Origin: Synechococcus sp. MU1643 | GTDB taxonomy: Bacteria > Cyanobacteriota > Cyanobacteriia > PCC-6307 > Cyanobiaceae | Length of the DNA stretch: 64,000 nucleotides | Assembly: GCF_020514095.1 (NCBI RefSeq) | Contig: NZ_VTKY01000001.1 | Location: 496,001 to 560,000 of the forward strand | Direction of reading: 5' to 3' | Part shown: positions 1-8,760 of the stretch, piece by piece | How the letters are laid out: each line of letters opens with the position of its first letter | Numbering within the stretch: position 1 is the first letter of the stretch | Program-made: the position numbers and the translations under genes | The notes under the pieces: model-generated | What the model was told of the DNA's origin: nothing | Database searches by the model: none | What the model saw: only the letters and a program-made list of their open reading frames with translations

Positions 1-281
1 ACATCAAAGCCGATCGGCTTGAGCGCGTGGATGGGCAGCGTCCCGTCGTCGGTGGTGAATGTCCGATGGTGGTTGGCGAGTTGCCTGGGGGACGCCGCTT
101 CTGGGTCTGCTTCTCCAAAGCCGACATCAACAGCACCAAGGTGATTGCCCTTGCTGATGCCGGTAGTGAGCCAACGCTGCTGGAAAGCTTTCTGATCGAT
201 GAGAAGCGGATGTCATTGCCCCTTCTCGTCTCCCGCCTGTTGCAACGGCTTAACGGCCAAAAGTGGCTGGGAGGTAACTAA
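1..281 (+). CDS. Hypothetical protein, 3' part (cut by window start)
   Basis: The reading frame is open from base 3 and ends at a TAA at 279-281. A GTG at 27 could start an 84-aa protein, but the frame stays open upstream through codons for Lys-Ala-Asp-Arg-Leu-Glu-Arg, so the gene more probably begins before the window. The visible part has a mixed hydrophobic/charged composition (WVCFSKADINSTKVIALAD, then a leucine-rich C-terminus) with no signal peptide or membrane segment. It lies 66 bp upstream of acsF in the same direction. I do not recognise the family. Confidence 0.6.
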   Translation, partial: IKADRLERVDGQRPVVGGECPMVVGELPGGRRFWVCFSKADINSTKVIALADAGSEPTLLESFLIDEKRMSLPLLVSRLLQRLNGQKWLGGN

Positions 282-347
282 CCGCCCGCTTTCGCCTCGG
301 GGGTCGGGCTGACACGCCTACATTGGCAGGATCGTCAATCGCAACTG

Positions 348-1418
348 ATGGTCCCTCCCACCGCCGTGGCCGAAGGCAGCGCTGTAGCAATCAAGAATCC
401 TGTCAAGGACACAATCCTGACCCCTCGCTTCTACACCACCGATTTCGAGGCGATGGCGGCAATGGACCTTCAGCCTAATGAGGCTGAACTGGAAGCCATC
501 TGTGAAGAGTTCAGGAAGGATTACAACCGTCACCATTTCGTGCGTAACGAAGAGTTTGAAGGCGCCGCTGACAAGCTCGATCCTGAAACCCGCAAGGTGT
601 TCATCGAATTCCTTGAGCAAAGCTGCACGTCGGAATTCTCAGGATTCTTGCTTTACAAGGAGCTGAGCCGCCGGATCAAGGCCAAAAACCCGCTTCTGGC
701 TGAGTGTTTCGCCCACATGGCTCGTGACGAAGCTCGCCACGCCGGCTTCCTCAATAAGTCGATGGGCGATTTCGGGATGCAGCTTGATCTCGGCTTCCTG
801 ACGGCCAACAAGGAATACACCTTCTTTAAGCCGAAATTCATCTTTTACGCCACCTACCTGTCTGAAAAGATTGGCTACTGGCGTTACATCGCCATTTATC
901 GCCATCTCGAAAAGAATCCCGACAGCAAAATCTTCCCGATCTTCAATTTCTTCGAGAACTGGTGTCAGGACGAAAACCGTCATGGCGATTTCTTCGATGC
1001 CCTGATGAAGGCCCAGCCGGACACGGTTCGTGGACCGATTGCCAAACTTTGGTGCCGCTTCTTCCTCCTGGCGGTGTTCGCCACCATGTATGTGCGTGAC
1101 GTGGCTCGCAAGGACTTCTACGAGGCTCTCGGATTGGACGCCCGCACCTACGACAAGATGGTGATCGAGAAGACCAATGAAACCTCCGCTCGCGTTTTCC
1201 CTGTCGTTCTCGACGTGAACAACGACAAGTTCTGGACGCGCCTCGAACGCCTCGTGGCAAACAATGCCGCCCTAGAAGAGGCCGATGCAAGCGGAGCTAT
1301 TGCCCCTGTAAAGCTGCTGCGGAAGCTGCCCTTCTGGATTCGTAACGGTGCCGAAATGGCCAAGCTTTTTCTGATGCCTGCGGTCGACAGCGATCGCTTC
1401 CAGCCTGCTGTGCGCTGA
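348..1418 (+). CDS. acsF: Mg-protoporphyrin IX monomethyl ester oxidative cyclase
   Basis: This is the oxygen-dependent cyclase (AcsF/ChlE) that forms the isocyclic ring of chlorophyll, converting Mg-protoporphyrin IX monomethyl ester to protochlorophyllide at the membrane. The 356-aa length is normal. The diiron-type motifs are visible: a Glu in TSEFSGF near residue 97, DEARH at 127-131 and DENRH at 208-212, each in a helical context with aromatic-rich flanks. The N-terminal [11 protein letters not shown] segment is typical of the cyanobacterial and plant enzymes. The ATG at 348 gives the usual short polar leader. It is followed after 31 nt by tldD. No anaerobic BchE is seen here, consistent with an aerobic phototroph. 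Confidence 0.97.
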   Translation: MVPPTAVAEGSAVAIKNPVKDTILTPRFYTTDFEAMAAMDLQPNEAELEAICEEFRKDYNRHHFVRNEEFEGAADKLDPETRKVFIEFLEQSCTSEFSGFLLYKELSRRIKAKNPLLAECFAHMARDEARHAGFLNKSMGDFGMQLDLGFLTANKEYTFFKPKFIFYATYLSEKIGYWRYIAIYRHLEKNPDSKIFPIFNFFENWCQDENRHGDFFDALMKAQPDTVRGPIAKLWCRFFLLAVFATMYVRDVARKDFYEALGLDARTYDKMVIEKTNETSARVFPVVLDVNNDKFWTRLERLVANNAALEEADASGAIAPVKLLRKLPFWIRNGAEMAKLFLMPAVDSDRFQPAVR

Positions 1419-1449
1419 GGAACGATCCCAGCCCAACCGAGGAGATTTC

Positions 1450-2859
1450 TTGACCAACGCCTTTTCGAACCAGTGGCGAGGACTCATGGAGTCCTTGCTA
1501 CATCGCGGCAGTGCTGCAGGAGCCGACCTGGTGGAGGTGTTCCTTGAGTGCACCGATCACATCGGTTTGCTCGCTGAACAGGATCGGATCACCAGTGTGA
1601 ATCCATCCTTCGCCCGGGGTGCTGGCCTCAGGGTGTTTCGTGATGGCCGGGATGGCTTCGTAAGCACCAACGACCTCAGCGAAGTTGGCCTCCAACGGGC
1701 CCTTGATCAAGCCCTCGCCATGCTGGGGCTCGAGGCTCAACAACTTTCATCTCCGTCAGCTTTTGAAGGGTTGAAGCAGCTGACCGACCACGGTCTGACC
1801 AAGACCGACTGGCTGGAACGCTGTCCATCCCTGGACCAGGCCAGCCAATGTCTGCTCCAGGGCACAGCCCATCTTGATCGTCTCGGTCAGCACCTTCAGG
1901 TGCGTCGCGGCAGCTACGCCCGCGACTGGCAAGAAGTGCTTGTGGCTGCATCCGATGGCACCTACGCCCGCGACATCCGCCTGCATCAGTCGACCGGTCT
2001 TTCCGTTCTCGCCGCCGATGGAGATCACCGGTCCAGCATTGGCCGACGCTATGGCAGTTCCGATCGTCCGGATGATCTTCGGGACTGGGATTCCGAGGCC
2101 AGTGCAGCTGAGGTTTGTAACAGCGCTGGAACGATGTTGCGTGCCGACTACGTGGATGCCGGACAGATGCCGGCTGTTCTTGCCAACCGCTTCGGTGGCG
2201 TGATTTTCCATGAGGCCTGTGGACACCTTCTCGAAACAACCCAGATCGAACGAGGCACTACTCCCTTCGCTGAACGTGTTGGTGAATTGATCGCTCACCC
2301 AGCTGTCACTGCCATTGATGAAGGACTGAGCGGTGGATCCTTCGGTTCCCTCTCGATGGACGACGAAGGAATGGAACCGGAGCGCACGGTTCTGATCAAA
2401 GACGGCGTGCTGCAACGGTTCATCAGTGACCGGGCCGGTGAACTGCGCACGGGCCACAAACGCACCGGAAGCGGACGCCGTCAGAGCCATGCCTTCGCCG
2501 CTGCGAGCCGGATGCGCAATACCTTCATCGATGCGGGCTCGCATACCCCCGAGCAGTTGATTGAATCCGTTGACCAAGGCCTGTATTGCAAGGCCATGGG
2601 TGGTGGAAGCGTCGGTCCGACGGGTCAGTTCAATTTCTCCGTTGAAGAGGGTTATCTGATTGAGAACGGCAAGCTCACCAAACCGGTGAAAGGGGCCACG
2701 TTGATCGGTGATGCCAAGGAGGTGATGCCTCGCATCTCGATGTGCGCCAATGATCTGGAACTGGCTGCAGGGTTTTGCGGTTCCGTTAGCGGGAGTGTGT
2801 TCGTCACCGTGGGCCAACCCCATATCAAGGTTGATTCGATCACGGTGGGGGGCCGTTGA
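1450..2859 (+). CDS. tldD: TldD-family metalloprotease
   Basis: TldD pairs with TldE/PmbA to form a zinc protease that cleaves unfolded or ribosomally made peptides inside the cell. The protein is 469 aa, and the metal-binding HExxxH motif is seen as HEACGH at residues 254-259, in the usual GGVIFHEACGHLLE context. The C-terminal glycine-rich region, with GGGSVGPTGQFNFSVEEGY, is typical of the family. The start is TTG at 1450, chosen because AGGAG lies about 8 nt upstream and no better ATG is present. The stop codon overlaps the start of pmbA, so the two subunits are probably translated together. Confidence 0.95.
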   Translation: MTNAFSNQWRGLMESLLHRGSAAGADLVEVFLECTDHIGLLAEQDRITSVNPSFARGAGLRVFRDGRDGFVSTNDLSEVGLQRALDQALAMLGLEAQQLSSPSAFEGLKQLTDHGLTKTDWLERCPSLDQASQCLLQGTAHLDRLGQHLQVRRGSYARDWQEVLVAASDGTYARDIRLHQSTGLSVLAADGDHRSSIGRRYGSSDRPDDLRDWDSEASAAEVCNSAGTMLRADYVDAGQMPAVLANRFGGVIFHEACGHLLETTQIERGTTPFAERVGELIAHPAVTAIDEGLSGGSFGSLSMDDEGMEPERTVLIKDGVLQRFISDRAGELRTGHKRTGSGRRQSHAFAAASRMRNTFIDAGSHTPEQLIESVDQGLYCKAMGGGSVGPTGQFNFSVEEGYLIENGKLTKPVKGATLIGDAKEVMPRISMCANDLELAAGFCGSVSGSVFVTVGQPHIKVDSITVGGR

Positions 2860-4229
2860 TGATGACCAGCAAGAACAGCCTCAACGCCACAGATCTCAGG
2901 GATCGCCTACAGACCCTCGCTTCTCGCGAAGGCATTCGTCGCTGGGACCTCGGTGCAGCTTGCAGCGATGACTGCTCCGTTCAGGTGGATCGCGGTGAAG
3001 CCAAACAACTCAAGGCTTCGCAGCGGAGCTCAATCACCGTCAGGGTCTGGAACAACGAAGGACTGGTGGGCATCACTAGCACCACCGACCTCTCGGAAAG
3101 TGGATTAGATCAAGCTCTGGTCGGAGCACATGCGGCCAGCCGTTTTGGAAATCCGGAGGAAATTCCTCAGTTCTCACCATTGGCGACAGCTCCACTTCCC
3201 GAGCTCGATCGACCGCTGCAACCACGCAAGGGAATCCTCCCCCTTCTGGACACCCTCCGGGATGCGGAAGCAGACCTGCTGGGTCGCCACTCCGCGATCC
3301 AGACCGTCCCCTACAACGGACTGGCTGAATCCTTATCCCAGAGCCTCTATCTCAACAGTGAAGGAGCACTCCGTCAGATGGAGCGCACCCAAGCCAGCCT
3401 TTATCTCTACGCCAGAGCGGAAGAAACAGGTCGCAAGCCCCGCAGTGGAGGTGCTGTTCGTCTGGGTCTTGGTAGCAGCGAGCTGGATGTTCAAGGCTGC
3501 ATCAGCGAAGCGGTTGCTCGAACCGTCAGCCATCTGGACTATCGACCCATCGAAACCGGGAGCTACCGGGTTTGTTTTACGCCTGAGGCCTTCCTCTCCT
3601 TGCTTGGTGCCTTCAGCAGCATGTTCAATGCTCGTTCTGTGCTCGATGGAGTGAGCTTGAGCCAACGGGATTCGATTGGATCCAATGTGGCGGTTCCCTT
3701 CTTCAATCTCCACGATGACGGCCTCCATCCTGGCCATATCAGTGCGGCTGCCTTTGATGGCGAGGGAACACCGACACGGCGGCTCTCCTTGATTGAGGAC
3801 GGAAGTCTGCGGAACTTCCTCCACTCGGAAGCTACGGCGCGAGCGTTCGGTGTTCAACCTACAGGCCATGCAGGTCTTGGAGCCAAGGTTTCAGTTGGTC
3901 CAGACTGGTTCGTGGTTACTTCCAACCCGCAGGTGAGCAGCGGCAACAGCCTCGATCACCGCACCGAGTCAGCCCCCTTCGTTCTGATTGAGGATCTGTC
4001 AGCTCTCCATGCCGGTGTAAAAGCCACCCAGGGCTCCTTCTCCTTGCCTTTCGATGGCTGGTTGGTGAACAACGGCGAACGGGTGTCCGTTGAAGCGGCA
4101 ACGGTTGCTGGTGACATCCGCTCCGTTCTCAACGGAATTGCTCATTTGGAAGCTGATTCTGAAGTCACACACCGTGGGGTTTCCCCCCATGTTTGGGTGG
4201 ATGGACTCTCGATCACCGGCGAAGCCTGA
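2859..4229 (+). CDS. pmbA: PmbA/TldE-family protein, partner of TldD
   Basis: About 456 aa and homologous in architecture to TldD, but without an HExxxH motif, as expected for the TldE/PmbA subunit that completes the heterodimer's proteolytic chamber. Family-typical stretches are GHAGLGAKVSVGP near the middle-to-C-terminal part and SFSLPFDGWLVNNGE near the C-terminus. Start choices are TTG at 2856, ATG at 2859 or ATG at 2862; the ATG at 2859 shares its A with the TldD stop (TGATG), a common coupling arrangement. It sits directly upstream of fmt, with 2 nt between the stop and the proposed fmt start. Confidence 0.92.
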   Translation: MMTSKNSLNATDLRDRLQTLASREGIRRWDLGAACSDDCSVQVDRGEAKQLKASQRSSITVRVWNNEGLVGITSTTDLSESGLDQALVGAHAASRFGNPEEIPQFSPLATAPLPELDRPLQPRKGILPLLDTLRDAEADLLGRHSAIQTVPYNGLAESLSQSLYLNSEGALRQMERTQASLYLYARAEETGRKPRSGGAVRLGLGSSELDVQGCISEAVARTVSHLDYRPIETGSYRVCFTPEAFLSLLGAFSSMFNARSVLDGVSLSQRDSIGSNVAVPFFNLHDDGLHPGHISAAAFDGEGTPTRRLSLIEDGSLRNFLHSEATARAFGVQPTGHAGLGAKVSVGPDWFVVTSNPQVSSGNSLDHRTESAPFVLIEDLSALHAGVKATQGSFSLPFDGWLVNNGERVSVEAATVAGDIRSVLNGIAHLEADSEVTHRGVSPHVWVDGLSITGEA

Positions 4230-4231
4230 CG

Positions 4232-5248
4232 TTGAAAATTCTGTTCTGGGGGACACCGGTCTATGCCGTGCCGACCCTTGATGCATTGCATGAGACGGGT
4301 CACACCATTGTTGGGGTGGTTACCCAGCCAGATCGGCGGCGTGGACGCGGCAAACAGTTGGTTCCATCACCAGTGAAGGCGAGGGCCAAAGAGCTGGGTC
4401 TTCCGGTGTTTACCCCTGAGCGGATCAGACGGGATGACGATTGCAAGGCTGAGCTTGATGCTCTCGGAGCCGATATTTCAGTGGTGGTCGCCTTCGGACA
4501 GATCCTTCCCAAGGATGTGTTGCAGCAACCGCCCCTGGGCTCTTGGAACGGCCACGGATCGATACTGCCCCGCTGGCGAGGTGCGGGTCCCATTCAGTGG
4601 GCCCTGCTCGAAGGTGATAAGGAAACGGGTGTGGGAATCATGGCCATGGAAGAAGGCCTCGACACCGGGCCTGTGCTGCTGGAGCAACGCATCCCGATCC
4701 AGCTGCTGGAGTCATCCATCGCGTTAGCCGAAAGGCTGAGTGCACTGACCGCAAACCTGATGGTGCAGGCCATGCCTCTAATTGAAGCGGCTGGTCCTGG
4801 CAGCGAAGACGAGAGATGGGCAAGGCTGAACGTGCGCGTTCAGGCAGAGGAGTCGACCTATGCCCGCATGCTGGAGAAGCAGGATTTCCAATTGGATTGG
4901 TCAGCCCCTGCCCTCAGCATCCATCGCAAAGTCATGGGACTTCATCCCGGAGCATTCACCCAGTGGAAGGGCAAACGTTTGAAGGTGTTGCACACAGAGC
5001 CGTTGATCGAGCGCTTGCAGGATCAACTCAGCGCCGAAGGACGCAACCTCGTGGGTCAGTGGCCCAAGGGCGGGCATACCCCAGGGACGATCTTGGCAGT
5101 GATTGAAGATTTGGGACTTGTGGTGAGCAGTTCAGGTTGTCCTCTTCTGATTCGGGAGGCACAGCTGGAAGGGAAAGCTCGCAGCACAGCACCCGTTCTG
5201 TTGCAGCAACTCAAGGCCACTCCGGGAGATCGCTTCGATGAGGGTTGA
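4232..5248 (+). CDS. fmt: Methionyl-tRNA formyltransferase
   Basis: Fmt transfers a formyl group from 10-formyl-tetrahydrofolate to Met-tRNA(fMet) for translation initiation. The folate-binding and catalytic signatures are visible: FWGTPVYAVPTLDAL at the N-terminus, SWNGHGSILPRWRGAGPIQW in the centre, and the C-terminal domain starting near FQLDWSAPALSIHRK. The usual HxSLLP is seen here as HGSILP. The frame is open further 5', but the protein should begin with Lys-Ile-Leu-Phe-Trp-Gly, so TTG at 4232 is chosen, 2 nt after the pmbA stop, giving 338 aa. That position implies translational coupling to pmbA. Confidence 0.95.
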   Translation: MKILFWGTPVYAVPTLDALHETGHTIVGVVTQPDRRRGRGKQLVPSPVKARAKELGLPVFTPERIRRDDDCKAELDALGADISVVVAFGQILPKDVLQQPPLGSWNGHGSILPRWRGAGPIQWALLEGDKETGVGIMAMEEGLDTGPVLLEQRIPIQLLESSIALAERLSALTANLMVQAMPLIEAAGPGSEDERWARLNVRVQAEESTYARMLEKQDFQLDWSAPALSIHRKVMGLHPGAFTQWKGKRLKVLHTEPLIERLQDQLSAEGRNLVGQWPKGGHTPGTILAVIEDLGLVVSSSGCPLLIREAQLEGKARSTAPVLLQQLKATPGDRFDEG

Positions 5249-5249
5249 T

Positions 5250-5900
5250 TCAGGTTTCCGTGTACAACGAACGCGCTTGAGTCCAGACCCGATCAAGATT
5301 CTGTTCGGAGAGTTGTAGAGCTTCCGGGAACATCGTTGAAAGCCATTGTTGTCGTTTCAACAGGGTGTCAGCTTCAAAAAATGTTTGCTGTGATGCGAGC
5401 ACTCTGAATTTTAGGAATTCAAGCAACCTTGCACGCAGGCGAATCGTATCCACGAGTTTGATTCGTCCGCCTTCATCTCGAAGCTGAATGGTGCTGCCGG
5501 GTTCAATCCCCCTTAAGTAGGGTGCAAGCAACTCCAACGTTGTTGAAGGTTGCCAATGACGTTCTTTGGTCTCGGGATGGGGATAGTAAATCCATCCGTT
5601 CACAACGTCAGTTTCATTTGTTTTGATCTCCACAGTCCAGAACGAGAATGTTTCAGGGGGGTGGAATTCGGTCCAATTCACGTTCTCGAAACAGTGATCT
5701 GGATTTGTGAGAGAAACCTCGAGTGGGGAAAAATCGATGTTTAGTGTCCCGAAATTACAGCCCGATAAGTCAAGCCCGAAGGCCTGGAAAACAGGGACTT
5801 GCATTCGAATCGTTCCATCTGGGTACGGAGATTCGTTGCTTGATCCGGAGGCGACTCCATGGCCAGCGCAGAGACGCCCAGTGAGCCAATTAGCACTCAT
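5250..5900 (-). CDS. Hypothetical protein with RibK-like N-terminal pattern
   Basis: A 216-aa soluble protein with no signal peptide. The N-terminus reads TGRLCAGHGVASGSSNESPY, followed by an FGLDLSGCNFGTLNIDFSP segment and later GWIYYPHPETKERHW. The order (GR.xxGxG, then GTLN, then a short strand with P) resembles the barrel of archaeal CTP-dependent riboflavin kinases. This is a remembered motif likeness only. The C-terminal ~70 residues are Arg/Leu-rich and helical. Its start overlaps the stop of the DUF6464 gene by 4 nt (ATGA), so it belongs to a terC-DUF6464-orphan transcript. It converges with fmt, with 1 nt between the stops. I cannot assign a function. Confidence 0.75.
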   Translation of the reverse strand: MSANWLTGRLCAGHGVASGSSNESPYPDGTIRMQVPVFQAFGLDLSGCNFGTLNIDFSPLEVSLTNPDHCFENVNWTEFHPPETFSFWTVEIKTNETDVVNGWIYYPHPETKERHWQPSTTLELLAPYLRGIEPGSTIQLRDEGGRIKLVDTIRLRARLLEFLKFRVLASQQTFFEADTLLKRQQWLSTMFPEALQLSEQNLDRVWTQARSLYTET

Positions 5901-6241
5901 GGATTAGCGAGTTCACGATGGCTGCAGCTCTCGCAGGGGCCTTCCGGCCACACGGCGCAACGGAGCAAAGGGCTGCGAGCATTGAACCGACACTTCGGAT
6001 CACCGATCACCCAGCCGTGTCGCCAGGGTGTTGCATCAGCTGGTCGAGCTTGGGGTTTCACCATCAAGGCCACCGATGCCATCACATAGCGACCGTTACG
6101 AAGGGCATAACGATGACGACGTTGCATCACAAGAAAGGATTGCTCTTCAACAAAAAGCCAGCGTCCCGGTTGTGGTGGATCATCCAGATCAACACGATGT
6201 ATCAAACGGTCACCATTGATATGACGAAGTTCAACAAGCAT
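5897..6241 (-). CDS. DUF6464-like cyanobacterial protein
   Basis: About 114 aa starting at Met-Leu-Val-Glu-Leu. The conserved C-terminal part contains GDPKCRFNARSPLLRCAVWP then GPCESCSHRE, a Cys-rich pattern (four Cys) that could bind metal and that I associate with the cyanobacterial DUF6464 family. No function is known to me. Two in-frame ATGs (6250 and 6241) both lie inside the 3' end of the TerC gene; 6241 was chosen because the family begins with a short MLVE strand. Overlaps at both ends indicate an operon with its neighbours. Confidence 0.75.
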   Translation of the reverse strand: MLVELRHINGDRLIHRVDLDDPPQPGRWLFVEEQSFLVMQRRHRYALRNGRYVMASVALMVKPQARPADATPWRHGWVIGDPKCRFNARSPLLRCAVWPEGPCESCSHRELANP

Positions 6242-6968
6242 GGCTTTCATCCTGATCGAGATCGTTGCTGCGGATCGACATTCCCCAGGCAAATAGCATC
6301 AGCACCACCAACAGGGTGAGCCAATCGGGTTGATTGAGACTGGGGAGAACAACGTGAACAATCAGGCGCAACGCCACAAAGGCAACAGCGAGAAATCCAG
6401 CCGTTTCCAGCCGTGGATAGAGATCAAGCCAGCGGATGAAGAGAGCGGACGAGAAGCGCAGCGCCACGATGCCAATGAAGGCACCTGCACTGATTAACAA
6501 AATTTGATCACTGATAGCAACTGCTGCGGCAACGCTATCAATGGAAAACGCCAGATCTGTGAAGGCCAACAGCAGAACAGTGTTGAGAAAAGGGCGTGAC
6601 AGAGCCCTGGATTCACTGCCTTCGATGGAGTCCGCGTCATCGCCTGATCGATTGTTGAAGTGATCCACCACCAGCCACACCAGATAGGTGGCAGCCAGAA
6701 GTTGCACCCATGCGTTTTGCAACACCCATTGGGCGACAACGATCAAGGCGATCCTCAAGATCAATGCAATGCCAATACCCAGGTTGAGGGCAAGGCGTTC
6801 CTGCTCCGGTTGGCGGCTGCTTCTGGCGATGGCAGCAAGGGCCACGGCATTGTCGGCGGAGAGGATCAGCTCCAGCAACACCAGAACGGGGAGCAGTGAC
6901 ACAACCTCTCTCCATTGATCGGCACCTTCGAAGAAATCCGAGAGTGAGGGGAGCGAAGTGATGTCCAT
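6231..6968 (-). CDS. TerC/Alx family integral membrane protein
   Basis: 245 aa with about seven predicted membrane segments. The family hallmark LELILSADNAVALAAIAR lies near residues 32-49, and a second acidic membrane motif, FTDLAFSIDSVAAAVAISD, in the middle. TerC proteins are linked to metal (Mn) export or homeostasis in bacteria and, in plastids, to thylakoid membrane protein insertion; which applies here cannot be read from sequence. It is first in a three-gene minus-strand run with the DUF6464 and orphan genes and is divergent from the 254-aa gene, with a 38-bp gap. Confidence 0.92.
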   Translation of the reverse strand: MDITSLPSLSDFFEGADQWREVVSLLPVLVLLELILSADNAVALAAIARSSRQPEQERLALNLGIGIALILRIALIVVAQWVLQNAWVQLLAATYLVWLVVDHFNNRSGDDADSIEGSESRALSRPFLNTVLLLAFTDLAFSIDSVAAAVAISDQILLISAGAFIGIVALRFSSALFIRWLDLYPRLETAGFLAVAFVALRLIVHVVLPSLNQPDWLTLLVVLMLFAWGMSIRSNDLDQDESHAC

Positions 6969-7006
6969 CGCGGCAGCCTAGAAAGTGCAAGCGCTGTTCC
7001 ATTGCG

Positions 7007-7771
7007 ATGCAGATCCGGGCCGAGCTGTGTCACGTCGACACCCTGCGATGCATCGTGCGAGTTGAGGCATGGCACGACGGCTCTCTGCAGGGCAGTGCGC
7101 TTGGTGAAGCCGCGACGGCGGAGGAAGCGGAGGAAAGGGCTTTGCAGCGCCTGAACACCAGGCTCGAGCCCACTGGGCGAGCGCAACCCACACAGACTTC
7201 GGCTCGTCTCGAAGCCAAGGCGAACGATGGGGACGCGAAGGCGCTCCACACCCCAAGGTCAAGAAAGCTTGATCAGGCCGAGCCCGAGCCCGAGTCCGTT
7301 TCCGCCTCGCCCGCTCAAGCCCCACAGGAGCTCCGCGTTACAGCCTCTGACAATCCCCCGCCCGAAACCCCCACGGATCCTGACGATTGGAGTGATGAGC
7401 TGACCGCCATCGATATGGAAATCAGACGTATCGGTTGGTCTCGGGAGCAGGAGCAGGAGTACTTGACTCGTGCTTTCGGTCATGGCAGCCGCCACAAGCT
7501 GACGCGCTATGCCGATTTGGTGGCCTATCTGCGTCAGCTGAAGTTGATCCAAGCCAACGACGATGCGTCAAACGCGCCAGCTCCTATCCGCCGTGGTGAT
7601 CTGCTCCAGCAAGGAGATTCAATGTTGAAGCAGCTGGGCTGGAACTCCGATCAGGCCCGGGCTTTTCTCCAACAACATCTTGGGTCCACCAGTCGACAAC
7701 AGCTGAGTGATGAACAGTTGCTGCAGTTCAACATGCTGCTGGAGGAGCAGCAAATGCAAGCGAAGGCCTGA
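7007..7771 (+). CDS. Hypothetical protein with duplicated C-terminal helical module
   Basis: 254 aa. Residues 1-50 form a compact alpha/beta segment ending in AATAEEAEERALQRL, reminiscent of a dsRNA-binding-like fold (inference only). Residues 55-128 are a low-complexity Pro/Glu/Ala linker. Residues 131-181 and 198-248 are an internal duplication: IGWSREQEQEYLTRAFGHG aligns with LGWNSDQARAFLQQHLGST, each followed by SR-x-x-L. No signal peptide. Fragments of this gene's 3' end recur at about 9.1 kb and 10.4 kb. Divergent from terC. The family is not named with confidence. Confidence 0.8.
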   Translation: MQIRAELCHVDTLRCIVRVEAWHDGSLQGSALGEAATAEEAEERALQRLNTRLEPTGRAQPTQTSARLEAKANDGDAKALHTPRSRKLDQAEPEPESVSASPAQAPQELRVTASDNPPPETPTDPDDWSDELTAIDMEIRRIGWSREQEQEYLTRAFGHGSRHKLTRYADLVAYLRQLKLIQANDDASNAPAPIRRGDLLQQGDSMLKQLGWNSDQARAFLQQHLGSTSRQQLSDEQLLQFNMLLEEQQMQAKA

Positions 7772-7794
7772 AGTTTTTTTTCGATGAAAAACTT
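7771..7794 (+). terminator. A/T-only hairpin after the 254-aa gene
   Basis: An inverted repeat AAGTTTTT ... AAAAACTT (8-bp arms, short loop) begins at the stop codon. It has a T tract within the left arm but no GC stem, so it would be a weak intrinsic terminator at best. Confidence 0.35.
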
Positions 7795-7995
7795 ATGATA
7801 TTAAGGCTCTATAACTAGTTCCTCCTAGGCAGTTTGCGTGCATCTGGGGCAGTCTGAAGCAGGTATGAGCGGTTTTACATGCGTTTTGCGTGCAGGACGG
7901 TACGTTTTTCGTGCAAGTAGAGCACGATGCCGAAGCGGAGAGAACTACCCCTGGGAGCAGAACCTTGTATCTGCGATCAAGGAGCAGCACCTTTC
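7795..7995. repeat. Cluster of TTTGCGTGCA motifs, no gene seen
   Basis: TTTGCGTGCA occurs at 7833-7842 and 7885-7894, with a variant TTTCGTGCA at 7907-7915. The same word recurs inside the dispersed repeats as TTGGCGTGCA at 9046-9055 and TTTGCGTGCA at 10344-10353. A phrase GGGGCAGTCTGAAGCAG near 7848 resembles the hairpin start of those repeats (GGGCAGTCATAAGCAG at about 10304). This looks like a third, eroded copy. No convincing coding frame is present. Confidence 0.45.
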
Positions 7996-8073
7996 TCATG
8001 CGCCAAGGATGGCAGCGATCAGCGGAATGCCCAACGTGATCGATGTTTGAGCAGAGCTGATGACCCACATCAT
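7996..8073 (-). CDS. Possible 25-aa hydrophobic peptide
   Basis: ATG-ATG start at 8073 with a purine-rich AAAAGGACGG just upstream, encoding a 25-residue peptide (MMWVISSAQTSITLG, then IPLIAAILGA) that would form one membrane helix. The last codons, GCC-ATC-CTT-GGC-GCA-TGA, recur on the same strand near 8514-8530 and, altered, near 9151-9170, where upstream frames are closed. The length is like that of small photosynthetic-complex subunits, but I recognise none of them. It could equally be chance in a repeat. Confidence 0.25.
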   Translation of the reverse strand: MMWVISSAQTSITLGIPLIAAILGA

Positions 8074-8555
8074 CCGTCCTTTTGAGAAGTCAGTCTCAAT
8101 AAGTGATCTGGGCGGATGAGAGACCTTCTGTCGGTGTCGGATGTAACAGGGATCACAGGTCTTCGCGGGAGATTTTCTGAAATCAAAAAATGACCAAATG
8201 ATCTGTTGCCGATCTCTTTGTTTGGCCCCATATTTGCCTGGCGCGAGCAGGGAGAAATCCCTCACACGCGACGGCCTCGGAAGAGCGATTCGAGAGCTGG
8301 CAGAACCCCCTGTCTCCCGCGAGAGCGATCGCCGGAGACAGCTTCTGCAACGAAATTCTGAAGAGAATTGGTGCGTTCGCAGGCAACCTAATTAATTTGG
8401 CGAACTTGTTATCACCGATGCCGCATCGCTCGGGAAGGACAGAGTTCTTCTCGCGGCCTCAGTAGCCTCCCTTCCTCAGGAGCCGTTAGGCCCTGGAGGG
8501 TGCTGCCTGTTGCTCATGCGCCAAGGATGGCAACGGTTCAGATTTCCCGTCAGAT
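8074..8555. other. Region without a recognisable gene
   Basis: Only short, compositionally random frames are seen. It contains a GCGATCGC octamer (HIP1-type word common in cyanobacteria) near 8325, and a second copy of the ATGCGCCAAGGATGGCA word at about 8515 that also occurs at about 7998. Confidence 0.5.
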
Positions 8556-8760
8556 AACGCTGAACTGACTCCCCGACCGGATAGAAAGGGAGTCAGTGAA
8601 CAGTTATCAGCGCCCAATGGTTAAAACGAAAAAACCATTGGATGGAGATGCCCAGCACAGGAACCTCCAAAGAAACCATCGCCCCTGCCAGGCGTTCAGT
8701 GCAGTTCCAATGAGGCGACAGCGGCGACCAAATGAGTCGCTGAAAGGTTTCGGGAACTGA
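8556..8760. repeat. Structured tandem repeat, copy 1
   Basis: A roughly 205-bp unit beginning AACGCTGAACTGACTCCCC. It holds a hairpin (CTGACTCCC ... GGGAGTCAG, 8563-8596), a second hairpin (AATGGTT ... AACCATT, about 8616-8639), a conserved GGATGGAG and a GGAG/CTCC pair, then CCCCTGCCAG. The next 205 bp repeat the same order with changes that keep the stems. It is probably a non-coding RNA or RNA-like mobile element; the transcribed strand is unknown. Confidence 0.6.

Noticed and set aside
1756-2823. Long minus-strand frame antisense to tldD
   Set aside because: tldD has the full metal-site motif and conserved blocks; the antisense frame has none and is a GC/codon-bias shadow.
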